Source of the DNA: Clusia tigrina
Taxonomy: Eukaryota; Arthropoda; Insecta; Diptera; Clusiidae
NCBI GenBank assembly: GCA_920105625.2
Contig: OV050032.1
Coordinates: forward strand, 102,098,542 to 102,162,541
Length of the DNA stretch: 64,000 nucleotides
Direction of reading: 5' to 3'
The position numbers were made by a program, and so were the translations under genes. Positions 1-10,225 of the stretch are shown piece by piece. The number at the start of each line of letters is the position of its first letter. Positions within the stretch are counted from its first letter, which is position 1. The notes under the pieces are model-generated. The model searched no databases and was not told the origin of the DNA. It saw nothing but the letters and a program-made list of their open reading frames with translations.

Positions 1-3000
1 TATGACGCTCCAGTAAAAAGTTACAAGCATTTGTATGTTGCAAACTTTGATAGGTGTAGGACGTCCCGTAAAGAAGTTAGGTGCGTTTGAAGTTTTATCA
101 GTGTTTGATTTGGGACTCTAGGGTAGCATAGCTTTGAGCGATAACTTAAATTGACAAGATGCTCGAGTACTTTATTGTTAAAATTTTTCAAGGTTTTATG
201 ACGCTCCAGTAAAAAGTTACAAGCATTTGAATGTTGCAAACTTTGATAGGTGTAGGACGTACCCTATAGAAGTTAGGGCCATTTGAAGTTTTATCAGTGT
301 TTGATTTGGGACTCAAGGGTAGCATAGCTTTGAGCGATGGCTTAAATTGACAAGATGCTCGAGTACTTTATTGTTACAAAATTTCAAGGTTTTATGACGC
401 TCCAGTAAAAATTTACAAGCATTTGTATGTTGCAAACTTTGATAGGTGTAGGACGTACCGTATAGAAGTTAGAGCCATTTGAAGTTTTATCAGTGTTTGA
501 TTTGGGACTCTAGGGTAGCATAGCTTTGAGCGATAACTTAAATTGACAAGATGCTCGAGGACTTTATTATTAAAATTTTTCAAGGTTTTATGACGCTCCA
601 GTAAAAATTTACAAGCATTTGAATGTTGCAAACTTTGATAGGTGTAGGACGTACCGTATAGAAGTTAGGGCCATTTGAAGTTGTATCAGTGTTTGATTTG
701 GGACTCAAGGGTAGCATAGCTTTGAGCGATGGCTTAAATTGACAAGATGCTCGAGTACTTTATTGTTACAAAATTTCAAGGTTTTATGACGCTCCAGTAA
801 AAAGTTACAAGCATTTGTATGTTGCAAATTTTGATAGGTATAGGACGTACCGTAAAGAAGTTAGGGGCGTTTGAAGTTTTATCAGTGTTTGATTTGGGAC
901 TCTAGGGTAGCATAGCTTTCCGCAATAGCTTAAATTGACAAGAGGCCCGGGTACTTTATTGTTACAAAATTTTAAGGTTTTATGACGCTCCAGTAAAAAG
1001 TTACAAGCATTTGTATGTTGCAAACTTTGATAGGTGTAGGACGTAGCGTATAGAAGTTAGATCCATTTGAAGTTTTATCAGTGTTTGATTTGGGTCTCTA
1101 GGGTAGCATAGCTTTGAGCGATAGCTTAAATTGACAAGAGGCTCGGGTACTTCATTGTTACAAAATTTCAAGGTTTTATGACGCTCCAGTAAAAAGTTAC
1201 AAGCATTTGTATGTTGCAAACTTTGATAGGTGTAGGACGTCCCGTAAAGAAGTTAGGTGCGTTTGAAGTTTTATCAGTGTTTGATTTGGGACTCTAGGGT
1301 AGCATAGCTTTGAGCGATGACTTAAATTGACAAGATGCTCGAGTACTTTATTGTTAAAATTTTTCAAGGTTCTATGACGCTCCAGTAAAAAGTTACAAGC
1401 ATTTGAATGTTGCAAACTTTGATAGGTGTAGGACGAACCCTATAGAAGTTAGGGCCATTTGAAGTTTTATCAGTGTTTGATCTGGGACTCTAGGGTAGCA
1501 TAGCTTTGAGCGATGGCTTAAATTGACAAGAGGCTCAAGTACTTTATTGTTACAAAATTTCAAGGTTTTATGACGCTCCAGTAAAAAGTTACAAGCATGT
1601 GAATGTTGCCAACTTTGATAGGTGTAGGAAGTACCATAAAGAAGTTAGGGGCGTTTGAAGTTTTATCAGTGTTTGATTTGGGACTCTAGGGTAGCATAGC
1701 TTTGAGCGATGGCTTAAATTGACAAGAGGCTCGAGTACTTTATTGTTACAAAATTTCAAGGTTTTATGACGCTCCAGTAAAAAGTTACAAGCATTTGAAT
1801 GTTGCAAACTTTGATAGGTGTAGGACGTACCGTATAGAAGTTAGAGCCATTTGAAGTTTTATCAGTGTTTGATTTGGGACTCTAGGGTAGCATAGCTTTG
1901 AGCGATAGCTTAAATTGACAAGAGGCTCGGGTACTTCATTGTTACAAAATTTCAAGGTTTTATGACGCTCCAGTAAAAAGTTACAAGCATTTGTATGTTG
2001 CAAACTTTGATAGGTGTAGGACGTCCCGTAAAGAAGTTAGGTGCGTTTGAAGTTTTATCAGTGTTTGATTTGGGACTCTAGGGTAGCATAGCTTTGAGCG
2101 ATAACTTAAATTGACAAGATGCTCGAGTACTTTATTGTTAAAATTTTTCAAGGTTTTATGACGCTCCAGTAAAAAGTTACAAGCATTTGAATGTTGCAAA
2201 CTTTGATAGGTGTAGGACGTACCCTATAGAAGTTAGGGCCATTTGAAGTTTTATCAGTGTTTGATTTGGGACTCAAGGGTAGCATAGCTTTGAGCGATGG
2301 CTTAAATTGACAAGATGCTCGAGTACTTTATTGTTACAAAATTTCAAGGTTTTATGACGCTCCAGTAAAAATTTACAAGCATTTGTATGTTGCAAACTTT
2401 GATAGGTGTAGGACGTACCGTATAGAAGTTAGAGCCATTTGAAGTTTTATCAGTGTTTGATTTGGGACTCTAGGGTAGCATAGCTTTGAGCGATAACTTA
2501 AATTGACAAGATGCTCGAGGACTTTATTATTAAAATTTTTCAAGGTTTTATGACGCTCCAGTAAAAATTTACAAGCATTTGAATGTTGCAAACTTTGATA
2601 GGTGTAGGACGTACCGTATAGAAGTTAGGGCCATTTGAAGTTGTATCAGTGTTTGATTTGGGACTCAAGGGTAGCATAGCTTTGAGCGATGGCTTAAATT
2701 GACAAGATGCTCGAGTACTTTATTGTTACAAAATTTCAAGGTTTTATGACGCTCCAGTAAAAAGTTACAAGCATTTGTATGTTGCAAATTTTGATAGGTA
2801 TAGGACGTACCGTAAAGAAGTTAGGGGCGTTTGAAGTTTTATCAGTGTTTGATTTGGGACTCTAGGGTAGCATAGCTTTGCGCAATAGCTTAAATTGACA
2901 AGAGGCCCGGGTACTTTATTGTTACAAAATTTTAAGGTTTTATGACGCTCCAGTAAAAAGTTACAAGCATTTGTATGTTGCAAACTTTGATAGGTGTAGG

Positions 3001-5880
3001 ACGTAGCGTATAGAAGTTAGAGCCATTTGAAGTTTTATCAGTGTTTGATTTGGGTCTCTAGGGTAGCATAGCTTTGAGCGATAGCTTAAATTGACAAGAG
3101 GCTCGGGTACTTCATTGTTACAAAATTTCAAGGTTTTATGACGCTCCAGTAAAAAGTTACAAGCATTTGTATGTTGCAAACTTTGATAGGTGTAGGACGT
3201 CCCGTAAAGAAGTTAGGTGCGTTTGAAGTTTTATCAGTGTTTGATTTGGGACTCTAGGGTAGCATAGCTTTGAGCGATGACTTAAATTGACAAGATGCTC
3301 GAGTACTTTATTGTTAAAATTTTTCAAGGTTCTATGACGCTCCAGTAAAAAGTTACAAGCATTTGAATGTTGCAAACTTTGATAGGTGTAGGACGAACCC
3401 TATAGAAGTTAGGGCCATTTGAAGTTTTATCAGTGTTTGATCTGGGACTCTAGGGTAGCATAGCTTTGAGCGATGGCTTAAATTGACAAGAGGCTCAAGT
3501 ACTTTATTGTTACAAAATTTCAAGGTTTTATGACGCTCCAGTAAAAAGTTACAAGCATGTGAATGTTGCCAACTTTGATAGGTGTAGGAAGTACCATAAA
3601 GAAGTTAGGGGCGTTTGAAGTTTTATCAGTGTTTGATTTGGGACTCTAGGGTAGCATAGCTTTGAGCGATGGCTTAAATTGACAAGAGGCTCGAGTACTT
3701 TATTGTTACAAAATTTCAAGGTTTTATGACGCTCCAGTAAAAAGTTACAAGCATTTGAATGTTGCAAACTTTGATAGGTGTAGGACGTACCGTATAGAAG
3801 TTAGAGCCATTTGAAGTTTTATCAGTGTTTGATTTGGGACTCTAGGGTAGCATAGCTTTGAGCGATAGCTTAAATTGACAAGAGGCTCGGGTACTTCATT
3901 GTTACAAAATTTCAAGGTTTTATGACGCTCCAGTAAAAAGTTACAAGCATTTGTATGTTGCAAACTTTGATAGGTGTAGGACGTCCCGTAAAGAAGTTAG
4001 GTGCGTTTGAAGTTTTATCAGTGTTTGATTTGGGACTCTAGGGTAGCATAGCTTTGAGCGATAACTTAAATTGACAAGATGCTCGAGTACTTTATTGTTA
4101 AAATTTTTCAAGGTTTTATGATGCTCCAGTAAAAAGTTACAAGCATTTGAATGTTGCAAACTTTGATAGGTGTAGGACGTACCCTATAGAAGTTAGGGCC
4201 ATTTGAAGTTTTATCAGTGTTTGATTTGGGACTCAAGGGTAGCATAGCTTTGAGCGATGGCTTAAATTGACAAGATGCTCGAGTACTTTATTGTTACAAA
4301 ATTTCAAGGTTTTATGACGCTCCAGTAAAAATTTACAAGCATTTGTATGTTGCAAACTTTGATAGGTGTAGGACGTACCGTATAGAAGTTAGAGCCATTT
4401 GAAGTTTTATCAGTGTTTGATTTGGGACTCTAGGGTAGCATAGCTTTGAGCGATAACTTAAATTGACAAGATGCTCGAGGACTTTATTATTAAAATTTTT
4501 CAAGGTTTTATGACGCTCCAGTAAAAATTTACAAGCATTTGAATGTTGCAAACTTTGATAGGTGTAGGACGTACCGTATAGAAGTTAGGGCCATTTGAAG
4601 TTGTATCAGTGTTTGATTTGGGGCTCAAGGGTAGCATAGCTTTGAGCGATGGCTTAAATTGACAAGATGCTCGAGTACTTTATTGTTACAAAATTTCAAG
4701 GTTTTATGACGCTCCAGTAAAAAGTTACAAGCATTTGTATGTTGCAAACTTTGATAGGTATAGGACGTACCGTAAAGAAGTTAGGGGCGTTTGAAGTTTT
4801 ATCAGTGTTTGATTTGGGACTCTAGGGTAGCATAGCTTTGCGCAATAGCTTAAATTGACAAGAGGCCCGGGTACTTTATTGTTACAAAATTTTAAGGTTT
4901 TATGACGCTCCAGTAAAAAGTTACAAGCATTTGTATGTTGCAAACTTTGATAGGTGTAGGACGTAGCGTATAGAAGTTAGAGCCATTTGAAGTTTTATCA
5001 GTGTTTGATTTGGGTCTCTAGGGTAGCATAGCTTTGAGCGATAGCTTAAATTGACAAGAGGCTCGGGTACTTCATTGTTACAAAATTTCAAGGTTTTATG
5101 ACGCTCCAGTAAAAAGTTACAAGCATTTGTATGTTGCAAACTTTGATAGGTGTAGGACGTCCCGTAAAGAAGTTAGGTGCGTTTGAAGTTTTATCAGTGT
5201 TTGATTTGGGACTCTAGGGTAGCATAGCTTTGAGCGATGACTTAAATTGACAAGATGCTCGAGTACTTTATTGTTAAAATTTTTCAAGGTTCTATGACGC
5301 TCCAGTAAAAAGTTACAAGCATTTGAATGTTGCAAACTTTGATAGGTGTAGGACGAACCCTATAGAAGTTAGGGCCATTTGAAGTTTTATCAGTGTTTGA
5401 TCTGGGACTCTAGGGTAGCATAGCTTTGAGCGATGGCTTAAATTGACAAGAGGCTCAAGTACTTTATTGTTACAAAATTTCAAGGTTTTATGACGCTCCA
5501 GTAAAAAGTTACAAGCATGTGAATGTTGCCAACTTTGATAGGTGTAGGAAGTACCATAAAGAAGTTAGGGGCGTTTGAAGTTTTATCAGTGTTTGATTTG
5601 GGACTCTAGGGTAGCATAGCTTTGAGCGATGGCTTAAATTGACAAGAGGCTCGAGTACTTTATTGTTACAAAATTTCAAGGTTTTATGACGCTCCAGTAA
5701 AAAGTTACAAGCATTTGAATGTTGCCAACTTTGATAGGTGTAGGACGTACCGTATAGAAGTTAGAGCCATTTGAAGTTTTATCAGTGTTTGATTTGGGAC
5801 TCTAGGGTAGCATAGCTTTGAGCGATAGCTTAAATTGACAAGAGGCTCGGGTACTTCATTGTTACAAAATTTCAAGGGTT
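1..5880. repeat. Higher-order repeat, 1960 bp (10 monomers) x 3
   Basis: Units start at 1, 1961 and 3921. The same ordered set of ten monomer variants recurs with only scattered single-base differences, for example near 870 versus 2880 and near 4122. The last monomer of the third unit (about 5705-5880) departs from its counterparts: it has TTGCCAAC instead of TTGCAAAC and AAGGGTTTATG instead of AAGGTTTTATG. In these features it resembles the monomer at 12184-12370 rather than those at 1785 and 3745. The fourth unit would begin at 5881 but is interrupted by the retrotransposon 20 bases in. Confidence 0.93.
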
Positions 5881-5900
5881 TATGACGCTCCAGTAAAAAG
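1..5900. repeat. 196-bp satellite array, block 1
   Basis: About 30 head-to-tail monomers of 196 bp. Each contains recognisable landmarks in fixed order: a TTGATTTGGGACTC segment, AGCATAGCTTTGAG, TTAAATTGACAAGA, a CTCGAG/CTCGGG/CCCGGG variant site, TTTATTGTTA, a TATGACGCTCCAGTAAAAAG stretch, and GTATGTTGCAAACTTTGATA. Monomers fall into two visible classes by the sequence after TTTATTGTTA (AAATTTTTC or CAAAATTTC) and into others by ACTCTAGG versus ACTCAAGG. The array is AT-rich with many short A and T tracts. No host gene is present. The block is cut at its right edge by a retrotransposon and continues beyond it in the same phase. Confidence 0.98.
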
Positions 5901-5902
5901 TT
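5891..5902. repeat. Target-site duplication, left copy
   Basis: CAGTAAAAAG followed by T residues lies directly before the poly-T tract. The same 10-12 bases resume at 10214-10225 on the far side of the retrotransposon. The last two T bases are ambiguous because they merge with the poly-T. Removing the element and one copy restores a normal satellite monomer. This is the usual signature of target-primed reverse transcription. Confidence 0.9.
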
Positions 5903-5922
5903 TTTTTTTTTTTTTTTTTTTT
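5901..5922 (-). other. Poly(A) tail of the retrotransposon
   Basis: Twenty-two consecutive T bases on the + strand, which are a 3' poly(A) tract on the element's coding strand. It lies between the left target-site duplication and the 3' untranslated region. An uninterrupted tract of this length is consistent with a fairly recent insertion. Confidence 0.93.
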
Positions 5923-5976
5923 GTCGGAACAATCAGACAAAGTATATATCCATTGGACTGCACTTAAGGTTCCCTT
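5923..5976 (-). other. 3' untranslated region of the retrotransposon
   Basis: Fifty-four bases between the stop codon of the RT/RNase H frame and the poly(A) tract. No long stem-loop or recognisable motif was seen by eye. Confidence 0.7.
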
Positions 5977-8403
5977 TTACTCTGTTTTAAATCTACCCGG
6001 CCTCCGAAGAAGTAGAAGTAGATCCTGTGGTGCCAAGGAGCCAAGTTGGTTACTCCTCAGCACATCAGTGCCAAAAATCCCGAACCTGATTCGAGCAAAG
6101 GCAGGGCAGACGCAAAGAAAATGGTCCGCCGTCTCGTCTTCCTCTCCACAGGCTGGGCACAGCGCACTGTCTGATATGCCAATCCTTTCCATGTGCCTAG
6201 CCCATAGAAAGTGCCCTGTCATCACGCCAACCAACAGCCTGCAGTCCCTCCTACCTAAAGATAGAAGGAACCGTGACCATCGGTCAGAGATAGCAGGTAG
6301 CATAATTTTCGTCCATCCGCAGCCTCTCTCAGCCCGCCATGCTCGCTTGTGGGTCGAAACAACCCACTTGTTTGCAGTGGCTTTGATGGCAGCGGAAGGG
6401 AGTGGCAGAACAGGCTCAGGGCCAATAAAAACAGCCTCGGAGCCCATCCTGGCCAAGGAGTCAGAGGTCTCGTTACCCGCAATGCCAGCGTGTCCCGGAA
6501 CCCAAGTCAACGTCAGACTATTATGTTTTCCAACACAATTTAGCCTGGATTTGCAGGACCTGACTATCGTGGAAGTGGTGGTCGGACTATCCAAGGCCAT
6601 GAGCGCAGCTTGGCTGTCACTGCAGACACAAATAGATTTGCCTTTCCACCTGTTTTCCACAACAAAGTCCATCGCCTCAAGTATCGCATACACCTCCGCC
6701 TGAAACACAGACGCATGCAGACCAAGGGCAAAGAACCGACGGGTCCCACAGGATTCCACGAAGACACCAGAACCTGAACCTTCTTCGGTCCTGGAGCCAT
6801 CAGTGAAAATACGGCAGCAGTGTTTGCCGGGCTCGTTATCGGGATCTAACCATGAACGAGCCTCTGGCAGCAACACATTGTACCGCTTTTCTAGTATGAC
6901 GGTTGACGACATGGAGTCCGGGGGCATAGACAGGATTGCAGAATCGATGTCAGTGCCTGCGCCGTCGTCCAACATCGAGCACACCCCATACCAGTGGCCA
7001 CTATGTTTCACTCTGCAGATGGCCTTAATGGCCTCTCCGCGGATGAAGACATCTAGTGGCGGGAGATTCACCAAAGCATCAAGTGCCGGGCCTGGAGTAG
7101 TCGGAAATGCTCCGGTACAACATATGGCCACAGCACGTTGTAGTTTTGATAGAGCTTTTTTGACCCCTACAAGAGAGAGTCTGCTCATCCAAACCATCGA
7201 TGCATAGGTGATAATAGGTCTTACCATAGCTGTATAGATCCATAGGACCTTACTAGGGGAAAGACCCCATGTCTTACCAAATATTCCCTTACACTGCCAA
7301 AAAACTGACAGTGCTTTGGATGTCTTCAGTTCGACATGTGTTTTCCAAAGAAGTTTGTTATCAAGGATGACTCCAAGATATTTGATTTCCTTGGATAGCT
7401 GGATAGTGACTCCTTTCAGTGTAGGCAGAATAAGTCCATCAAGCTTTCTCCTTCTGGTAAAGAGGACAATACCAGTCTTGACAGGATTAGCCGATAGCCC
7501 ATTCGCACTGCACCAAGTGTCAATCATATCCAGAGTACTCTGCCCCCTTCTGCAGACAATCATAAGGGATGGACCTGTCACAAGACAGCCAACATCATCC
7601 GCATATACCTGAGCGTATACCCCCGAGTCATTAATAGCGTTAAGCAGGGGATCGATTACCATGCACCAGAGCAATGGAGACAGTACCCCACCTTGGGGAC
7701 AGCCTCTATTAACCCCAGACGACACCAGCAAATCTTCCTCCGCCCGCACCGTTATGATTCTCTGGGCCAGCATTGAACGTATCCAATTTACTAGGACCCG
7801 GTCTACGCCATGCCGCCTAGCAGAGCCGCACATACTGTCGAAAGTAACATTGTCAAACGCACCCTCTATGTCCACAAAGACGCCTATTGCGTATTCTTTC
7901 CTGTCGATGGCTCGCTCTATCTTTCCAACAAGGTTTTGCAGAGCCGTGTCGCAGGATTTTCCGCTTTGATAGGCATGCTGAAATGGAGATAGTGGATGCG
8001 TCTTCAGAGACTCCCTACGCATGCGAAGCTCCACCAGCCGTTCTAAACTTTTTAGCATGAACGAGGTCATACTAATAGGTCTGAAGCTCTTGGGATTGGT
8101 GTAGTCGTCTCTTCCAACCTTAGGAATGAAGGCAACCCTCACCATCCTCCAAGAGCGTGGTACATAGGCCAGTGCGAGACATGCAGTGAAGATCTTCTTC
8201 AGTGTTGCCATCACTAGCTCAATGCCTTCCTTCAACACAATCGGATATATGCCATCCAGTCCGGGCGACTTGAAGTTGTCAAAGGATTTGATAGCAAATC
8301 CAATAGCAGTCTCATTCGCCACAGTTCTGGCGACATACCAATCATGTCGAGAGGGCGCAGCTGCCCTTGACAACATTTCCGACCAAAGGTGGTTGTTGAC
8401 GGG
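5977..8403 (-). pseudogene. Retrotransposon ORF2, C-terminal part: reverse transcriptase, RNase H, CCHC motif
   Basis: The frame is open from just after a TAG at 8404-8406; the first Met is at 8376 and gives 799 residues. It encodes the enzyme that copies element RNA into the chromosome at a nicked target. From that Met: SPGLDG at 37-42, the first catalytic Asp in VFVDIEGAFDN (D169), GCPQGGVLSPLLW at 225-237, the YADD box at 258-261 and YLGVILD near 333-339. RNase H follows, with the expected D-E-D-D residues at D526 (FTDGS), E561 (AEVYAILEAM), D587 (CSDSQAAL) and D639 (GNETSDSLA), plus WVPGHAG near 625-631. A CxxC-x8-H-x4-C motif lies at 740-757. All catalytic residues look intact, but this is only the C-terminal portion: the endonuclease part is in another frame and joins it across a frameshift near 8400-8430, so it is called a pseudogene. 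Confidence 0.93.
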
Positions 8404-9337
8404 CTATGCTTACCTGATTTCCTGGAAAGTGTGACTCCAACAGCAAGCTGAGTGTCTCACTTTGCCTCTCCGTATAGGAGCCATCAGGTTTCCTGAGCGA
8501 CCCCAGCTTAGCGGTTTGGTCCTTCTTCAGGACTTTCACCAGTTTTGCCGTGTCACTCAGGGATTCGATATCACTGCAGAAGTCTCTAAAAGAAGTCCTT
8601 TTCGAGTCCCGAATTAGCTTCTTGTAGTCCCTCTGAACACGTCGATATCGTTCCCAGTCCTCGTCAAGATTCGTCTTGAGGGCCCGGTTGAGGAGTTTTC
8701 TAGACTCACGCCTCAGCACCTGAAGCTCTCGGTTCCACCATGGAACAGGAGTCCGGCTAAGAGGAGGTCTAATTGGGCAGGCTAGCTCGAAGCAGTTTGT
8801 TAGAGCGGTGTTGAGATGCTCAACAGCCGCCTCAATGTTCTGCTCCTTGCGAAGTCTCAGTGGCGTCACGTGATTGCTACGCAGTGCCTCCCTGAACTTC
8901 GGCCAGTCTGTTTTTCTTGGGTTTCTGGTGGGCAATGGCATCTGCGCCCGCTCGCCACACTGAAACTCAATGTATCTGTGGTCCGAGCACGAATCTTCAG
9001 CGAGGACCCTCCAGTTGTTGATCGACCACCCCAGTCTTGGATTTGACAGGGTGACGTCAATTACCTCCTGCCTTCTCGCAGTCACAAAAGTAGGCTGCCT
9101 GCCTACATTGTGGATGCTCAGGTTGGAGGAGGCAATATACTCGAAAAGTCGAGAGCCCCGCTCATTGCACTTGCTGCTGCCCCAGATCGTATGCTGGGCA
9201 TTAGCATCGCAGCAAAGAACCAGACCAAGACCGCGCCGCTCACAGAACCCTACGAGAGTAGCGACCTTCCCAGGTGGTGGCGCTCGCTGTACGATGGCTT
9301 GGCTGCACCTTTGGAAGTGCTTGGGCGAAAGTCCAGC
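8342..9337 (-). pseudogene. Retrotransposon ORF2, N-terminal part: truncated AP-like endonuclease and linker
   Basis: The frame is open from 9337 to the stop at 8342. Recognisable endonuclease sequence begins about 9280. It includes LCCDANAQHTIWGS (a DxN/H-type active-site block), NERGSRLFEY, IDVTLSN and the terminal SDHR motif that normally ends this domain in non-LTR elements. A basic, helix-rich linker follows and leads to ESHFPGNQ, which usually precedes RT. From about 8420 on, the reading frame no longer matches, and homologous sequence continues in the neighbouring frame. The first half of the endonuclease, about 100 or more residues, is absent. The nuclease would nick target DNA, but this copy cannot. 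A GTG at 9085 is not a real start, because homology runs upstream of it. Confidence 0.85.
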
Positions 9338-10002
9338 TCACCACCCGCCACTGGCAGAGATTTCGCCGGGCAGATGGTTTTGCTGGATACGAGGGGCTGG
9401 GCAAGTTGCAGCTTATTGGCAACATTCTTCCCCGCCACATTACCCGCCACCGAGGTTTCGCTCGTACCCTTTGGGGTCGTGGCGCCACCAGCAGTAACAG
9501 CTGCAGGGCAGGTGGGAATGCTGTTTTCAGCAACAATCTTCTGCCGCTTACCTCGCGAGCGAGCTTTCGGAGCGGTCAATCCCTCCGCAGGCTCGGTGGC
9601 TTCCGTGGGTGTCACTTCCGCCGACCTGGGCCTTTTGGAGGGAGTCGACACAGAAGGGCCGGCAGAGCCACGTGAGGATTTCTCCTGCACGAGCCTATCA
9701 AGCCGCTTCTTTCTCTGTCTCCTCGCTTGTGTTCTCGTTACCCTAGAACCATTGGTAGGTCGTTCCGCCACTGTGGTGACTTCCCGACGCAGGCCCTCTG
9801 GATCCAGGGTACGTTCCTCCGTCTCTGAAGAAGAAGAGATTGCGGTAACAATCCCCGTCTCCTCCAGGATGCGCTCTCGCTGATAAAGGCGAGAGACTTT
9901 AGCGATGGTTGGGACCTCCAGAATCCGTGCCCCTGCCGCCGAAGCGGGTGGATTTCCACATGCGTGGGTTCCACCTGGAGTAATAAATCTTTTTTTGTGC
10001 AT
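9250..10002 (-). pseudogene. Retrotransposon ORF1-like (gag-like) protein, N-terminal fragment
   Basis: A 250-codon frame beginning with Met at 10002, about 211 nt from the 5' end of the element. The product is Ser/Thr/Pro/Arg/Lys-rich with no recognisable fold: a basic stretch RTQARRQRKKR near 90-100, then KRPRSAEV and PKARSRGKRQK. This fits the disordered N-terminal region of a retrotransposon ORF1 nucleic-acid-binding protein. The RRM-like and CCHC zinc-knuckle segments expected downstream are missing. Its last residues overlap the endonuclease frame out of register, and the stop falls inside endonuclease sequence at 9250. The simplest reading is an internal deletion, with its junction near 9280-9340, that fused the start of ORF1 to the middle of ORF2's endonuclease. 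The ORF1 identity rests on position and composition, not on a diagnostic motif. Confidence 0.65.
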
Positions 10003-10213
10003 CGCCAGACAGTGGTTTTTGTTCGGGACTCCTCCCTAGCCAGTTTGGTCCGCGGATGGTACCCATTCTCTATACCATCATTGTGATAGACAGACAGCCA
10101 TAACTCCCGCCCCTCCTAAGAGGTTCAGAAGTAATGTCATTTGCCTACCAAAGGTCCCCCTATCCGCCACCTGGGGACGCGTCCGATGGGATGTCAGGCA
10201 AATCCAACACGGA
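10003..10213 (-). other. 5' leader of the retrotransposon
   Basis: About 211 GC-richer bases between the satellite junction and the first ORF1 Met, expected to hold the internal promoter and 5' untranslated region. The sequence ends cleanly against the right target-site duplication, so the 5' end of the element may be complete, with the damage internal. No promoter motif could be assigned with confidence. Confidence 0.6.
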
Positions 10214-10225
10214 CAGTAAAAAGTT
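10214..10225. repeat. Target-site duplication, right copy
   Basis: CAGTAAAAAGTT, matching 5891-5902. From here the satellite continues in the phase it had at 5890. The uninterrupted version of this site can be seen in the array at 12370-12381. Confidence 0.9.

Larger units (their letters stand above)
5901..10213 (-). mobile_element. Non-LTR retrotransposon, LOA-like, defective
   Basis: A 4.3-kb insertion in the satellite with a poly(A) tail at its 3' end (poly-T at 5901-5922), no long terminal repeats, and a target-site duplication of 10-12 bp. In minus-strand order it holds a 5' leader, an ORF1-like N-terminal region, an AP-type endonuclease remnant, reverse transcriptase, RNase H and a C-terminal CCHC motif. 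That domain order fits the RNase H-bearing I/LOA group; the wording of the RT blocks (SPGLDG, DIEGAFDN, GCPQGGVLSPLLW, YADDV, YLGVILD) looks most like the LOA clade, which is a judgement from memory of the family. GC content and codon use differ clearly from the surrounding satellite. The copy is not autonomous: it has an apparent internal deletion and a frameshift. Confidence 0.92.

Noticed and set aside
1..5900. CRISPR-like or telomeric repeat array
   Set aside because: Repeats are directly adjacent 196-bp units without spacers, and no short telomere motif is present; this is ordinary satellite organisation.
5921..6703. A 260-codon plus-strand frame across the retrotransposon
   Set aside because: It lies antisense to the RNase H and C-terminal region, which has clear catalytic motifs on the minus strand; no domain is seen in the plus frame.
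6803..8434. Several plus-strand frames of 60-134 codons in the retrotransposon
   Set aside because: All are antisense shadows of the RT region with no recognisable motif.
8970..9883. Plus-strand frames of 175 and 257 codons
   Set aside because: Antisense to the endonuclease and ORF1-like sequence; their composition follows the GC-rich opposite strand.
9240..9974. Minus-strand frames of 98 and 78 codons overlapping the ORF1-like region
   Set aside because: They use alternative frames of the same low-complexity, GC-rich sequence. The longer 250-codon frame with the expected position in the element is preferred.
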